Shown here one piece after another: positions 21,231 through 30,313 of a stretch of 39,741 bases of DNA. The stretch lies in IMG/VR virus record IMGVR_UViG_3300036781_000822, positions 1-39,741 of that record; one strand, written 5' to 3'. The notes under the pieces are model-generated. The model saw only the letters and a program-made list of their open reading frames with translations. It did no database searches and had not been told where the DNA came from. How positions within the stretch are numbered: the stretch's first letter is position 1; every line of letters starts with the position of its first letter. This DNA comes from a virus. Made by a program: the position numbers and the translations under genes.

Positions 21231-22622
21231 TCAGTAAACGAATGAGGTCGAGCCAAAGACCGGCGGGACGAGGCCGGTCTGCGGCACCACGAGACATGAC
21301 GCAGGACTCGATGCCGAGATATTCTCGGCCTTGGGGCCACCCGTGCGGAGCGTCAGACTGAAGGCGCCGACGCCATGCACGATGTAGAGGCCGCAGCCGA
21401 ACGAATCCATGCCGGCATCATTCAATAACTGCCCGTTATAGGCGAAGTTCTGCGTCACCAGCCCCGCCGAGGTGGGCGTAATCGACGCGCCGATGTGAGC
21501 GGCGATGCCACTGCCCGTGCTGCTATTTGCGGTGAACATGATCAGCGCAATTTGCGAGATATTGGTAAGGCTGCCACCGACAAGGCGCAGGAACTGGCTA
21601 TAGGACCACGTCGTTCCAGCCGAGGTGAATACCTCGGTCTCGGTCTGGAAAAAGGTATATCCGCCAGCACTGCCGGTGCCGGCAATCTGAAAGTCTATGT
21701 AGGGGATTTGTGACTCTGTTCCGGTGCCGATGACCGCCTGGGTCGAGGCTTCGCCTGAATTGTCGAAACAGAACCATTCGGCCGGCAGCGTCGATGCTCC
21801 CTGGTTCATCTCCGGCCGCGGATTGCGCACGTAGTTGATCACTCGCAAAGGTGTCGTCGGGCTGAAGGTTATGGCTGTCGCAGCCGCGGGACGCCCGGCA
21901 ACGAAATACTGATGCCCAAGGGCGGGGCTGCCCGAGATGCTGCCGCCGCCATCAATCTCGCCGGCAACTGGCCATTGTTTGGGTGACCGCGCCGCATTTC
22001 CAGAGACGCCAGCAGAGGCCGCCACGGCGGCGCCGATGGCGGCAGCCATAAATGCCCTGCCGGCGATACCAGCAGAAGGCGCCACCAAGCCCGCCACAGG
22101 CCATGCTGTGGTGCCGGGGCCGGTGGGGGCGCCTATGACACCACCCGATCCAGACGCGGCAGCCATGGCCACCAGGCGCCCGCGCGTGGCGCCCGATAGA
22201 TTACCGGCACCCGGAGCGGTCGTGGCCAGCGCCCGCCTGACACTGATCCTGCCGGACATGCCGCCAGCGGCATCCATCTCCCCAGCGGCGGGCAAGGTCT
22301 GCGGTGGCCATTTCGGGTTGCTGACAACACCCCCCGACCCAGAGGCCAATCCGCCCGAGGTCCAAAGGATTGCGGCGTGCGGTGGCGGCTGCCAGATCAG
22401 CGAGCAGGACTCCCACTGCGCTGAGGTCGGAGTCAGGGTCACGACGCAGCCGGTCTGGGGCGAGATGCTGGGCGCAATCAGATAGCAGCCCCACGGCGCA
22501 CCAGGGAGCGGCGGACGCGTTCCGTCTGTGGTAACGCCCTGCGGGGAGGCGTCAACGAAAGTGACGATCAGATCTCCTGTGTTGTCCGCGGTATCGTTGG
22601 TCCCGACAGTGACTGTCGTCAT
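21231..22622 (-). CDS. Tail protein with GEID-type repeats
   Basis: A 463-residue protein from ATG 22622, which overlaps the upstream stop as ATGA; the long in-frame extension to 22916 lies in the 22619 gene and is a shadow. After a beta-rich start (TTVTVGTNDTADNTGDLIVT) comes a repeat region, about 115-240, with AAGEMDAAGGMSGRIS, VAGLVAPSAGIAG and VAGEIDGGGSISG units. The C-terminal 200 residues (VRNPRPEMNQG, then DSFGCGLYIVHGVGAFSLTL) look like a carbohydrate-binding or capping beta-sandwich. Probably a side-fibre or tail tip component. Confidence 0.75.
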   Translation of the reverse strand: MTTVTVGTNDTADNTGDLIVTFVDASPQGVTTDGTRPPLPGAPWGCYLIAPSISPQTGCVVTLTPTSAQWESCSLIWQPPPHAAILWTSGGLASGSGGVVSNPKWPPQTLPAAGEMDAAGGMSGRISVRRALATTAPGAGNLSGATRGRLVAMAAASGSGGVIGAPTGPGTTAWPVAGLVAPSAGIAGRAFMAAAIGAAVAASAGVSGNAARSPKQWPVAGEIDGGGSISGSPALGHQYFVAGRPAAATAITFSPTTPLRVINYVRNPRPEMNQGASTLPAEWFCFDNSGEASTQAVIGTGTESQIPYIDFQIAGTGSAGGYTFFQTETEVFTSAGTTWSYSQFLRLVGGSLTNISQIALIMFTANSSTGSGIAAHIGASITPTSAGLVTQNFAYNGQLLNDAGMDSFGCGLYIVHGVGAFSLTLRTGGPKAENISASSPASCLVVPQTGLVPPVFGSTSFVY

Positions 22623-22909
22623 GCCAGGCTGACCGCCAGGTTCTGCGAACCACCCGGCGCCACCACGATGCCCGTGGCGCAAGGCCAGTTGAATGTATAG
22701 ACACCGACCGTCGCTGGGATGACGGCAATCTGCTTGCCGGTGGTGGCGGTGCCTGTAGCGGCAGCGTCGAATACGCCGCCAGCCGTCCCGGCACTGACGA
22801 CCGAGACTGAGATCAGCCAAGCCGGTGAAGTCTTGAGCGCCGTGGCGGCTGTCACAGCGACTACGGCCGACGCGGCGCCAGGAACGCCCATAGCTGGGAG
22901 CTGCGGCAT
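22619..22909 (-). CDS. Small virion-type protein, paralogue of the 38666 gene
   Basis: A 96-residue protein (MPQLPAMGVPGAASAVV onward). Its C-terminal half, with ATVGVYTFNWPCATG and ending LAVSLA, closely parallels the 38666 protein (ATVGVYTLEWPCVSG, LAVSLA). Both start MPQ. Likely a small beta-sandwich structural protein. GGAG precedes ATG 22909. Confidence 0.75.
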   Translation of the reverse strand: MPQLPAMGVPGAASAVVAVTAATALKTSPAWLISVSVVSAGTAGGVFDAAATGTATTGKQIAVIPATVGVYTFNWPCATGIVVAPGGSQNLAVSLA

Positions 22910-22912
22910 GCT

Positions 22913-23365
22913 TCACACTCCGACGTATTTACCGTGAATGAATAGGCTGTCGTCCTGCGTCGGATAACCGTGGCTATCGAGGATAGCCTGCCCGAACTGG
23001 TTGACCACCGCCTGTGGGATCACCGTCGTGGAGATGACGGCACCCGACTTGAATTGCACCGAGACGCTATACGTCGGCGTATCGAGCGGCTGCTTTACGA
23101 TCCCCAGGCTCATGAAGTAGGGCGCATAGCGCTTCTGCGTCAGCAGCACGTAATAGTCCGGGAAGACCTGCTGCACGACAGACTGATGCGCCGGGATGCC
23201 CCAGTCTCCGAAGAACGGACTTTCGCCCCAGTTCAGCTTGAGCGTCTGAATGAGGGCAGTCAGATAGACGCTATCCGGCTGATCGTTCATGTCGCACTCG
23301 ACATCGACCCACCACCTCGCTCCAGACTTCGGGTCCGTTACCCTGCCGTATGTGCGGATGTGCAT
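22913..23365 (-). CDS. Putative baseplate or tail protein
   Basis: A 150-residue protein (MHIRTYGRVTDPKSGARWWV onward). The order LIQTLKLNWGESPFFGDWG, then VVQQVFPDYYVLLTQKRYAP is a pattern I recall from small baseplate-region proteins of contractile phages. Its ATG sits in a TGATG junction with the large glycosidase gene. Function within baseplate uncertain. Confidence 0.6.
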   Translation of the reverse strand: MHIRTYGRVTDPKSGARWWVDVECDMNDQPDSVYLTALIQTLKLNWGESPFFGDWGIPAHQSVVQQVFPDYYVLLTQKRYAPYFMSLGIVKQPLDTPTYSVSVQFKSGAVISTTVIPQAVVNQFGQAILDSHGYPTQDDSLFIHGKYVGV

Positions 23366-26300
23366 CAGAGTGAGATGATCGTGATCGACGGGTCGGGGAA
23401 GCTCATTGCGGCGGTAATCCCGTTGGTAACCGCAACCGTGCCGGACGTACCATCCCCAGTGGTGGCGCTAGTCATCTGCCACGTGTTCGCTGTGCCGTTC
23501 CCGGTCCCATTCACCGGCCAATGGGAGAGCGCCACCGTCTTATTGTTCTGCGCACCCTGCCCGGCAACAACAATCATCAGGCCAAAGTGCCCAGCAGATG
23601 GGATAACTGCCATATGCAACAAGCCAGCCGCATTCGTCGGCACGTTCCACCTAGGCCCGGTGATCGTGCGGACGCCCTTGCCATTAAAGTAGCCGGCCGG
23701 GGATATTTGATTGTCGGTACTCGGCCCAGGACTGAGCAGAAATCCCCAATTGGACTGGAGCGCTGAACTCCACTTCATGTTGTAGGCAGATACCGGCGAG
23801 CAGTTCGCACTCTGGATGTGTTGCAACGCATCCCACACCGCACTGCGGTAGTCGGCCAGGGCCGCGTATGTGCCGCTGGTCGATAGGTTGCCTGACGGCG
23901 CATACGCTTGTGGTTGATATGCTACGTTTGGTGCAACACTGTGAAGCAGGCCGTCCGAGAACCAATCGGATATTCCGCCCTGAGATTGCGGCGCCTGCAA
24001 ATATGACATCGGGTAATCATTGCTTCCGTTGGGTGCCGGGAAGTTGTCCCATTGAAATACATCCATGCCAGACGTGCTGCCGCTAAATCCGCTCCACCCG
24101 CCATTGAGGTTGTTGACGCTATCGGGCACCGGCCCAACGACGATATACGTGCCGCCACCCGGCAACGTCACGTTCTTCACATTGGTCACGATCTGGTTGT
24201 AGTAGCCACTAATGTCCTGTCCGTTATCCGGCTCATTCTGTCCAGTGAACCCGATCACCGGCAGGCGGTTTCCGTTCGGCATGATCTGGTTTTGGAAGAA
24301 AAGCGCCAGCACATGCATCATCTGGCCATATTGCGCCTGACTGGCCGGCTGATTTGCCTCTCGCTGCCAATTCTGATTGAGAACGATCCCGCTGATGCCT
24401 AGCGGATCGACCTTGTAGAAATTGTTGATCAGATTGGTGAATGCGTTTGGAGCAAGCGTTGGCGTCGTGGGAAACGTCGGGAGCGGAAGGTTCCAGATGC
24501 CGGGATTGGGTGGCGTAAGCTCCATCCACAGGCCTGGGCTGACCGTAGCCATCTTCGTCACGTAGTCGTCCGAGGTCAGAAGACAGAAGGGATTGCCGTT
24601 CGCAACGCTGAAAGAGCCTGACAGGCTCCCATCGTTCGCAAACGCCCCGTCCATTACGCCCCAAAGCCGGGGCGAGATAATCATCTGACCACGACCAGAG
24701 TTTTGTGTCGTGGTGCCCGGCGTCGGATAGAAATAGGGCGACGTAAAGTCGGCCGTCAGGAATGCACTGGAAGCGGCGGGTCCGGTCGCGGCTCCTGCCG
24801 AAACATTGATATTGAACGATGCGCTAAATGGCGAATTGCTAACGCCGGCTTGTGTCGCGGTCTCGGTGATCGCGTAGGGTCGCGCATTCGCCAGCGCGAT
24901 GGAGGTGCTCAGCGTGTTGCCCGAGACGGCAAAAGACGCGCCATCTGCCCCGCTTGGTGCGCCAAACGCGCCCGTGAATGACCCACTGCTCATCGCGGCG
25001 CTGAACGTGCCTACCGTCGTTCCGCCAGCCACCGGCAATGTCAGGTTCGTATTGGACAGGCTGATTCCAGTGATCGTCGTGATATCGAACGGCGGACTGT
25101 TCCAAACGCCGACATAGTCGACCTGGGCAAACTTCGGCAAAGAGGCCGTATCGGTGACTGTGCCAAGGAACCCGGACCCGCCGTCGAACATGCCCATGTG
25201 TAGGGTCAGAGGAGTCGCGTAGCCGCTTGGCGTCGGAAACGATGTCTGTGCGACGCGGTCGATATAGAACGTCGTAGTGGTTGCCGTGATATACACGCCA
25301 TAGGTGTGCATTTGCGACGGATCGATCGTGCCGACGCCAACCGCATTGTAGGTGTAGAAATTGCCGAGGACGGTCGTCCCGGTGGAATCGAACAGCGCGA
25401 ACGCGCCATATTGATCTTGCCCGGCGACCTTGTTGATCTCGATGATGTCGATCTGATTGCTAAGCCCAGCGCCTTGCGCATACAGCGTGAAGCCGAACTC
25501 GGTCCCGTCGATCGGCTGCACCGCGACCTTGACTTCGAAATAGCCATATTGCTGCGCGAAGGTTAGCTGAGTTTGTAGATTGGAACCGACGAGTGGCTGA
25601 TTGCCGCACGCTGCCTTGTATTGCGCCGGAGTGTTATCGATACCCAAAGAAAGCAAACCGCCGGAGATGGTATAGATGTTGGTGATAGGCGTCGCTGGAT
25701 TGAACGGATTGAGCAGCCACGTGTTGTTCAGCGCCGCCCCGGCCGGCGAGTAGTCATAGGCCGGTTCCCATAGCGCGCCGGGTGCCGGATTGGTATTGTC
25801 GTACAGGTTGAGCGTGTTGAAGTCGTCGAACAGTGTCGGACTGCCAACGCCGGTTGTGGTGATCTGCACGATTGGCGCCTGAGCACCGACCCCCGCTGCA
25901 TTACTGACATATGCGGTGAGATCGTAGCGCGTGCCCGTGGACAGCCCCGTGACTGCGATACCGTTCGTCAGCAGCGGCGAGGTCGCACCCTGGCTGGTCC
26001 AGGAGAGCTGTCCGGCACTGGTGATCGTGCCTGTCGGAGCGAAGCTGTACCAGCCCGAACCGTCAAACTGCCAGAACGTCCCCGTGATTAGGAACAGCTC
26101 CTGGGCATGCGACACTGTATCGACGACGGTTGTGTTGACGGTCGGGTTGCCGTTCGCTGCTAGCGCCCACGTATTGCCGAAGCTATCGAGGATCGAGCCA
26201 AAGGTCGGTGTGATGTAGGGCGGCGGCGATGCAACGCTGGTCCATGTGGTGCCGCCGGTAATGCGGTATTGTACCTGGACGACGCCGTCATCGAGCGCCG

Positions 26301-27618
26301 GGCCGCTGGTCGGCAGAGTGACGAAGACCACAGTGCCGGTGGCGGAGGGCGTGGCAGCGGTGATCGTGGGCGCGCTGGGTGTAGCTCCCGTGGAGCCTAC
26401 GTTTGCCAGCGAGCCGAACGCCGAGCCGTTGATGTAGGGCACATACCATGCCGCAGCGCTGGCGGCGGTATTGGTGCCGGAATTGGTGAAGCCGACAGTG
26501 ATGGTGCTACCCGCTGCCATCGGCAATGTGTTGTTGGAGATTGCAGTGAGGAGCGGCGGGGAACCGAGGCGTGCATCTGGATGACGCACCCACGACTGAC
26601 CGACACTATCAGCAATGGTGTTGTTGCTTCCGCCGGCATTGTAGGCATGCACCAGGACGGCGCCAGCCGTCGTCGGTAGATTTGCGAACAGCCGATAATA
26701 GTCGATCTGCGCGAAGGCCGGCAGCGATCCGGCTGCCGGATCATTCTGCCCGATATACGACCCGCCGGTGGTCAAAAAGTAGGCGAAGCAGGCATTCGTC
26801 AGCCAGGGTCCACCGGGATTGGCCACCTGCCCGACCTGAATGCCGTCGAGATAGACGGTGATGTGGTCGCTTTGCCAGTTGATCCCGTAGGTATGGAATT
26901 GGGTAATATCGATGTTCGTGCTCTGGTAGACGATGATCGGCGATATGGTGGACCCAGATAATTGCACTATGACGTGCGGCGTTCCGGAACCATTAATCCA
27001 GATCCTGAAGTCAATCTCGACGTTCCAAGTCGCGCTGATCAGGTAGTCTTCAATATCCCACTGGAATAGGAGGCCGCGCGTATTCGACGCCTTCACTCGG
27101 AACTCATGATACCCGAACAACCGACCGCCGGTTGAGTTCAGATCGTTGATGATGGTGCCGATGAATGGCTGGCTGATCCCAATACCGGACGGGGTGGTCA
27201 TCAGCCCGAGCGGCAGTTCTCCGTTCGCGGGTGGCGGGTAGACAGTCACGGCCTGTGGCGTAGCCAGCGGATTGGCCCACCAGGTATTAACGCCATCCGA
27301 TGCGCCATCGGTGGCGCCGGCCTGTGGCACGCCGAAGGCCCACTTGTCGCCGGCCTGGAATGTCCTGTGCGCCTGCCAGGGCGCGGTGGTGAATTCGTCG
27401 TCGAAGATCGTGGCAGACGTGCCTACGCCCGGCACAGCCTGGCCCAGCGTGATCACTGCATTGGTCGGCGTCGACCCACCCGCGACGGTGATAGTCGACG
27501 AACCGAGGAAAACCGGGATCGGCCGGACGGATGCGGTCTGCCCAATGTCGGCGCTGTCGCGGGCGGTGCCGTCAATTTCACCGCGCGCTGCGGCAATGAC
27601 GTTGACCACGCCGCGCAT
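23365..27618 (-). CDS. Giant tail protein with two GH16-like domains and a GH-A-type glycosidase domain
   Basis: A 1417-residue protein from ATG 27618 (TGATG coupling). The N terminus has one ARGEIDG repeat. Residues about 72-312 are a jellyroll like GH16 laminarinases, with NVEIDFRIW at 199-207. About 411-590 look like FN3-type linkers. About 594-842 are a second GH16-like domain with NQIDIIEIN at 721-729. About 845-940 resemble an Ig/cadherin unit. About 950-1300 resemble a clan GH-A (TIM-barrel) glycosidase, with GFTGQNEP at 1123-1130 giving acid/base E1129. A beta-sandwich closes it. The first GH16 motif lacks the last catalytic Glu, so that domain may only bind. It would degrade host capsule or exopolysaccharide from the tail. 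Confidence 0.8.
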   Translation of the reverse strand: MRGVVNVIAAARGEIDGTARDSADIGQTASVRPIPVFLGSSTITVAGGSTPTNAVITLGQAVPGVGTSATIFDDEFTTAPWQAHRTFQAGDKWAFGVPQAGATDGASDGVNTWWANPLATPQAVTVYPPPANGELPLGLMTTPSGIGISQPFIGTIINDLNSTGGRLFGYHEFRVKASNTRGLLFQWDIEDYLISATWNVEIDFRIWINGSGTPHVIVQLSGSTISPIIVYQSTNIDITQFHTYGINWQSDHITVYLDGIQVGQVANPGGPWLTNACFAYFLTTGGSYIGQNDPAAGSLPAFAQIDYYRLFANLPTTAGAVLVHAYNAGGSNNTIADSVGQSWVRHPDARLGSPPLLTAISNNTLPMAAGSTITVGFTNSGTNTAASAAAWYVPYINGSAFGSLANVGSTGATPSAPTITAATPSATGTVVFVTLPTSGPALDDGVVQVQYRITGGTTWTSVASPPPYITPTFGSILDSFGNTWALAANGNPTVNTTVVDTVSHAQELFLITGTFWQFDGSGWYSFAPTGTITSAGQLSWTSQGATSPLLTNGIAVTGLSTGTRYDLTAYVSNAAGVGAQAPIVQITTTGVGSPTLFDDFNTLNLYDNTNPAPGALWEPAYDYSPAGAALNNTWLLNPFNPATPITNIYTISGGLLSLGIDNTPAQYKAACGNQPLVGSNLQTQLTFAQQYGYFEVKVAVQPIDGTEFGFTLYAQGAGLSNQIDIIEINKVAGQDQYGAFALFDSTGTTVLGNFYTYNAVGVGTIDPSQMHTYGVYITATTTTFYIDRVAQTSFPTPSGYATPLTLHMGMFDGGSGFLGTVTDTASLPKFAQVDYVGVWNSPPFDITTITGISLSNTNLTLPVAGGTTVGTFSAAMSSGSFTGAFGAPSGADGASFAVSGNTLSTSIALANARPYAITETATQAGVSNSPFSASFNINVSAGAATGPAASSAFLTADFTSPYFYPTPGTTTQNSGRGQMIISPRLWGVMDGAFANDGSLSGSFSVANGNPFCLLTSDDYVTKMATVSPGLWMELTPPNPGIWNLPLPTFPTTPTLAPNAFTNLINNFYKVDPLGISGIVLNQNWQREANQPASQAQYGQMMHVLALFFQNQIMPNGNRLPVIGFTGQNEPDNGQDISGYYNQIVTNVKNVTLPGGGTYIVVGPVPDSVNNLNGGWSGFSGSTSGMDVFQWDNFPAPNGSNDYPMSYLQAPQSQGGISDWFSDGLLHSVAPNVAYQPQAYAPSGNLSTSGTYAALADYRSAVWDALQHIQSANCSPVSAYNMKWSSALQSNWGFLLSPGPSTDNQISPAGYFNGKGVRTITGPRWNVPTNAAGLLHMAVIPSAGHFGLMIVVAGQGAQNNKTVALSHWPVNGTGNGTANTWQMTSATTGDGTSGTVAVTNGITAAMSFPDPSITIISL

Positions 27619-28595
27619 CAGCCCGCCGTCCCTGGTAGGATGCCGCCCATTGCACCTCGCGTGTTGCTTCTGCCGGTGACGCTGCCCGACCCGTCCACAC
27701 GGCCCGTGAGCGGCCACGTGACGGCCCCGTTGTGCAGCACGGCCGCATCACCCGAGAGGCTACCTACGGCGGCTGCGGTGGCCACCAGGAGCCGTGTCCC
27801 GGCCAGCACGCTGATGCTGCCGCTGATGCCGCCCGCGCCCGCCACGGTGGCAGAGGAAAGCCCCCGCACCCGGTAGTAGCCGCGGATCGCCGCGGCGCCC
27901 TGGAGCGCTCCACCGCCCGTGTTGGGGATGGTGACGATGGTCGGGCTGACCGTGTAGGTAAACTGGAAGGGCAGCGCCAGCACGCCATCGGTGACGGCAT
28001 ACTGGAAGACGGTGCCGATCGAGTTCTCTGTGACCTCGATGGTCACGGCAGTGCCGGTGGCACTGATTGAAACGTCGTAGGTGTTGTCCTCGATCGGCAG
28101 ATAACCGTTCGAACCGTTTATGAACCGATGCACTCGGCGCTTTAGCCATTTTGTCGAGAACTGAAAGCCGTCGCCGAGATAGAGGTGCCAGGTCAGGATG
28201 CGCTGGTAGATGTCATCCGTAACCGGCAGGTAGCTGACCGGGTTGGTATTCGCCGGATGCAGCCGGCCGCCGTTATAGACCGACGTATTCCATGGCATCG
28301 TGTTGTATGGACCAGACCCAGCACCGACTGGTGCCGGCTGCTGATAGGACAGGATCGGCCTCTGGATGCCGTAGAGACCGGCGCCAACCCAGTCGAGCAG
28401 GTTACCCGATAACGCCGACCAAATCGGCAGGTTCAGGTTGTTGAAGTCATCGAGCCATTTCTGCGCGAGATAGTTCTGCGATGCAACGAACGTCTGTAGG
28501 TCGTCGTCGTCCTCGTATTGTTTGTATAAATACGAGGCTATGACCGTCTGAAAGGTTACCGGACCCGATGGCGGGAATAGCGTCGTGTCACTCAT
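27618..28595 (-). CDS. Tail protein I-like baseplate component with C-terminal repeats
   Basis: A 325-residue protein directly after the baseplate J-like gene, the place of tail protein I in P2-type phages. The N-terminal 215 residues include YLYKQYEDDDDLQTFVASQN, a WLDDFNNLNLPIWS segment and YQRILTWHLYLGDG. The last 90 residues are two or three units of the GEID-type repeat family (ATVAGAGGISGSISV, TGRVDGSGSVTG). The mixture of conserved baseplate part and added repeat tail suggests a repeat module was grafted on. Both junctions are TGATG. Confidence 0.7.
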   Translation of the reverse strand: MSDTTLFPPSGPVTFQTVIASYLYKQYEDDDDLQTFVASQNYLAQKWLDDFNNLNLPIWSALSGNLLDWVGAGLYGIQRPILSYQQPAPVGAGSGPYNTMPWNTSVYNGGRLHPANTNPVSYLPVTDDIYQRILTWHLYLGDGFQFSTKWLKRRVHRFINGSNGYLPIEDNTYDVSISATGTAVTIEVTENSIGTVFQYAVTDGVLALPFQFTYTVSPTIVTIPNTGGGALQGAAAIRGYYRVRGLSSATVAGAGGISGSISVLAGTRLLVATAAAVGSLSGDAAVLHNGAVTWPLTGRVDGSGSVTGRSNTRGAMGGILPGTAG

Positions 28596-30067
28596 CAGGG
28601 GCCGGTAACCGTGACGTGTGCCTGGTCCGTTGAAAAGTAACTTTCGCTGTCGCCCTGAACGATGCCTGTGCCAACATTCGGCACGGTAACCACGCCATTG
28701 ATCTTATAGACCCACGTCATAACGCTGATCAGCCGGGTATCGACCACGGCCTCGATGGCGTTGAAGACACTCTCCTCAAGCGCATACTGATTGATCGGCG
28801 CGCCAACCGGAACGGCATTGACGAAATTGATGATCGTGGTCTGCGCCAACTGGCTGATCGCCGGCTCGGAAGCCAGCGTGCTGGTGGCGTTCCAGGTCAG
28901 GTCCACTTCTACGGTCTGCTTTGGAGGCGTAACCCATGGGATGGTGTAGGTATCGGGGAAGTCGCTGATCGTCACGCTGTTGTTGCGCAGGTTCGGCAGC
29001 ACCTGTCCGCCGCCCGAATAGACGCCGAAGGACGACGTATCGACGCCGATAGAGAATGTCTTCTCGTCGGTGACGGTGATCGTGTAGCTGCCGGTATTCA
29101 GTTCGGTCATACCCAGGCAGCCGGAAAACGTCACGACCTGCCCCGTCGCGTATCCATGGTTCAACACCGTGACCACGACGCCCGGATTAGCCTTGGTCAC
29201 GCTCGCGACCGTCATCACCGACCCGGTCAGCGACGACAGGATCGGCACGCCCTGATAGATCGCATTGGCGATGGCGAACTGGTCAGGCGTCGCGCCGCCG
29301 ACAATCACCTTCCACAAGCCCCCGCTGACCGCCTGAATGGCGACCTGTTGCGGCAGGACGCCGGACACCGCCATGAGCAACGTCTTGAGGAAGTCGGGTG
29401 TGCCCTGGCAGGTCACCCGCTCTGCCTGCATCACTCGCAGCCGGTATTGCTGTTCAGTCTCTGGGGTAGTCCCACCCGTCCCTGGGTCGGGGTTGGTGAC
29501 GGTGAGGCTGACAGGCGAAGGCACAGAGGATTGGACTGTGGTCACGGTGGCCGATGGCACGGCCCACTGGCCGGCGACGGTGGCAATGGCATTGACGATA
29601 GGGGCAAAGCCTGTGGAGCCGATCGCCACCGCCTGCTGGACGCTGTAGCTGTGCGTGCCGTCGCCGACGAGAAAGCCCTTTTGGATCAGGAAGCCTGCCG
29701 GCCCGGTGAATAGCAGGCCAACGGTCACGTTCTCCTGCGTGCCGATCGGGATCCCCAGCAGTTGCCCGAGTTGGTTCAAGATGAACGCATTGGCCCCATA
29801 GGGCGTCAGTGAGTTCAGCAGCTCAACGCGGGCCTGATCGCAGATAATCAGCGCCGCTGTGTCGGTGCTGCTGATGTCCTCAATGAGCGAGCCTGGCAGA
29901 TTGGCGGTGTAGCCTGGGACTGGCGCAATGACCGGGGCGCCGTTCTTGTCAGTCCCGTAGGTGACAAGGTTGATGAGCTGACTGCGCAGGTCCAGCGGCG
30001 ATTGTGGTTGCGCCCCTGCCTGCGTCAGCACAATCGGATAGAACAGCTCGTCTACGGTCTGGGGCAT
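28595..30067 (-). CDS. Baseplate J-like protein
   Basis: A 490-residue protein of the baseplate wedge J family (P2 gpJ / Mu gp47). The N-terminal LPGSLIEDISSTDTAAL and the middle NPDPGTGGTTPETEQQYRLR are family signatures; the C-terminal QTVEVDLTWNATSTLAS is typical as well. Between about 285 and 355 is an inserted beta domain (VVVTVLNHGYATGQVV, then TITVTDEKTFSIGVD), resembling the insertion in the sheath protein. AGGA precedes ATG 30067. Confidence 0.88.
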   Translation of the reverse strand: MPQTVDELFYPIVLTQAGAQPQSPLDLRSQLINLVTYGTDKNGAPVIAPVPGYTANLPGSLIEDISSTDTAALIICDQARVELLNSLTPYGANAFILNQLGQLLGIPIGTQENVTVGLLFTGPAGFLIQKGFLVGDGTHSYSVQQAVAIGSTGFAPIVNAIATVAGQWAVPSATVTTVQSSVPSPVSLTVTNPDPGTGGTTPETEQQYRLRVMQAERVTCQGTPDFLKTLLMAVSGVLPQQVAIQAVSGGLWKVIVGGATPDQFAIANAIYQGVPILSSLTGSVMTVASVTKANPGVVVTVLNHGYATGQVVTFSGCLGMTELNTGSYTITVTDEKTFSIGVDTSSFGVYSGGGQVLPNLRNNSVTISDFPDTYTIPWVTPPKQTVEVDLTWNATSTLASEPAISQLAQTTIINFVNAVPVGAPINQYALEESVFNAIEAVVDTRLISVMTWVYKINGVVTVPNVGTGIVQGDSESYFSTDQAHVTVTGP

Positions 30068-30082
30068 CGTTCATCCTGTGTG

Positions 30083-30301
30083 TCACCGGACCACGCGGCC
30101 CCTCATCATGCGGTCAGTCGCCCTCTTCATGCCGATTGCATCGCCGCGGTGGCAGGCGTCGTGGTAATCGCGCTGCGGACAGTCACCCCGCGATTTGCTA
30201 AGGGCGATGGCCACCGCCTGCTTTTGTGGCTTTCCAGCCGCGATCTCGGTTTTGATGTTGGCGCTAACGACCTCGCGCGACGAGCCAGACTTGAGCGGCA
30301 T
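30083..30301 (-). CDS. Small conserved phage protein (KQAVAIAL family)
   Basis: A 72-residue basic protein starting MPLKSGSSREVVSANIKTE, then GKPQKQAVAIALSKSRG, a pattern I recognise in many small phage and bacterial proteins of unknown function. A longer than usual C-terminal part contains His/Cys (CPQRDYHDACHRGDA). GGGAGG precedes ATG 30301. Role unknown. Confidence 0.75.
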   Translation of the reverse strand: MPLKSGSSREVVSANIKTEIAAGKPQKQAVAIALSKSRGDCPQRDYHDACHRGDAIGMKRATDRMMRGRVVR

Positions 30302-30313
30302 CTCGGCCTCCCG

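Noticed and set aside
22623-22916. N-terminal extension of the 21231 gene up to 22916
   Set aside because: That part is Arg/His-rich shadow sequence over the 22619-22909 gene; ATG 22622 in an ATGA junction fits better.
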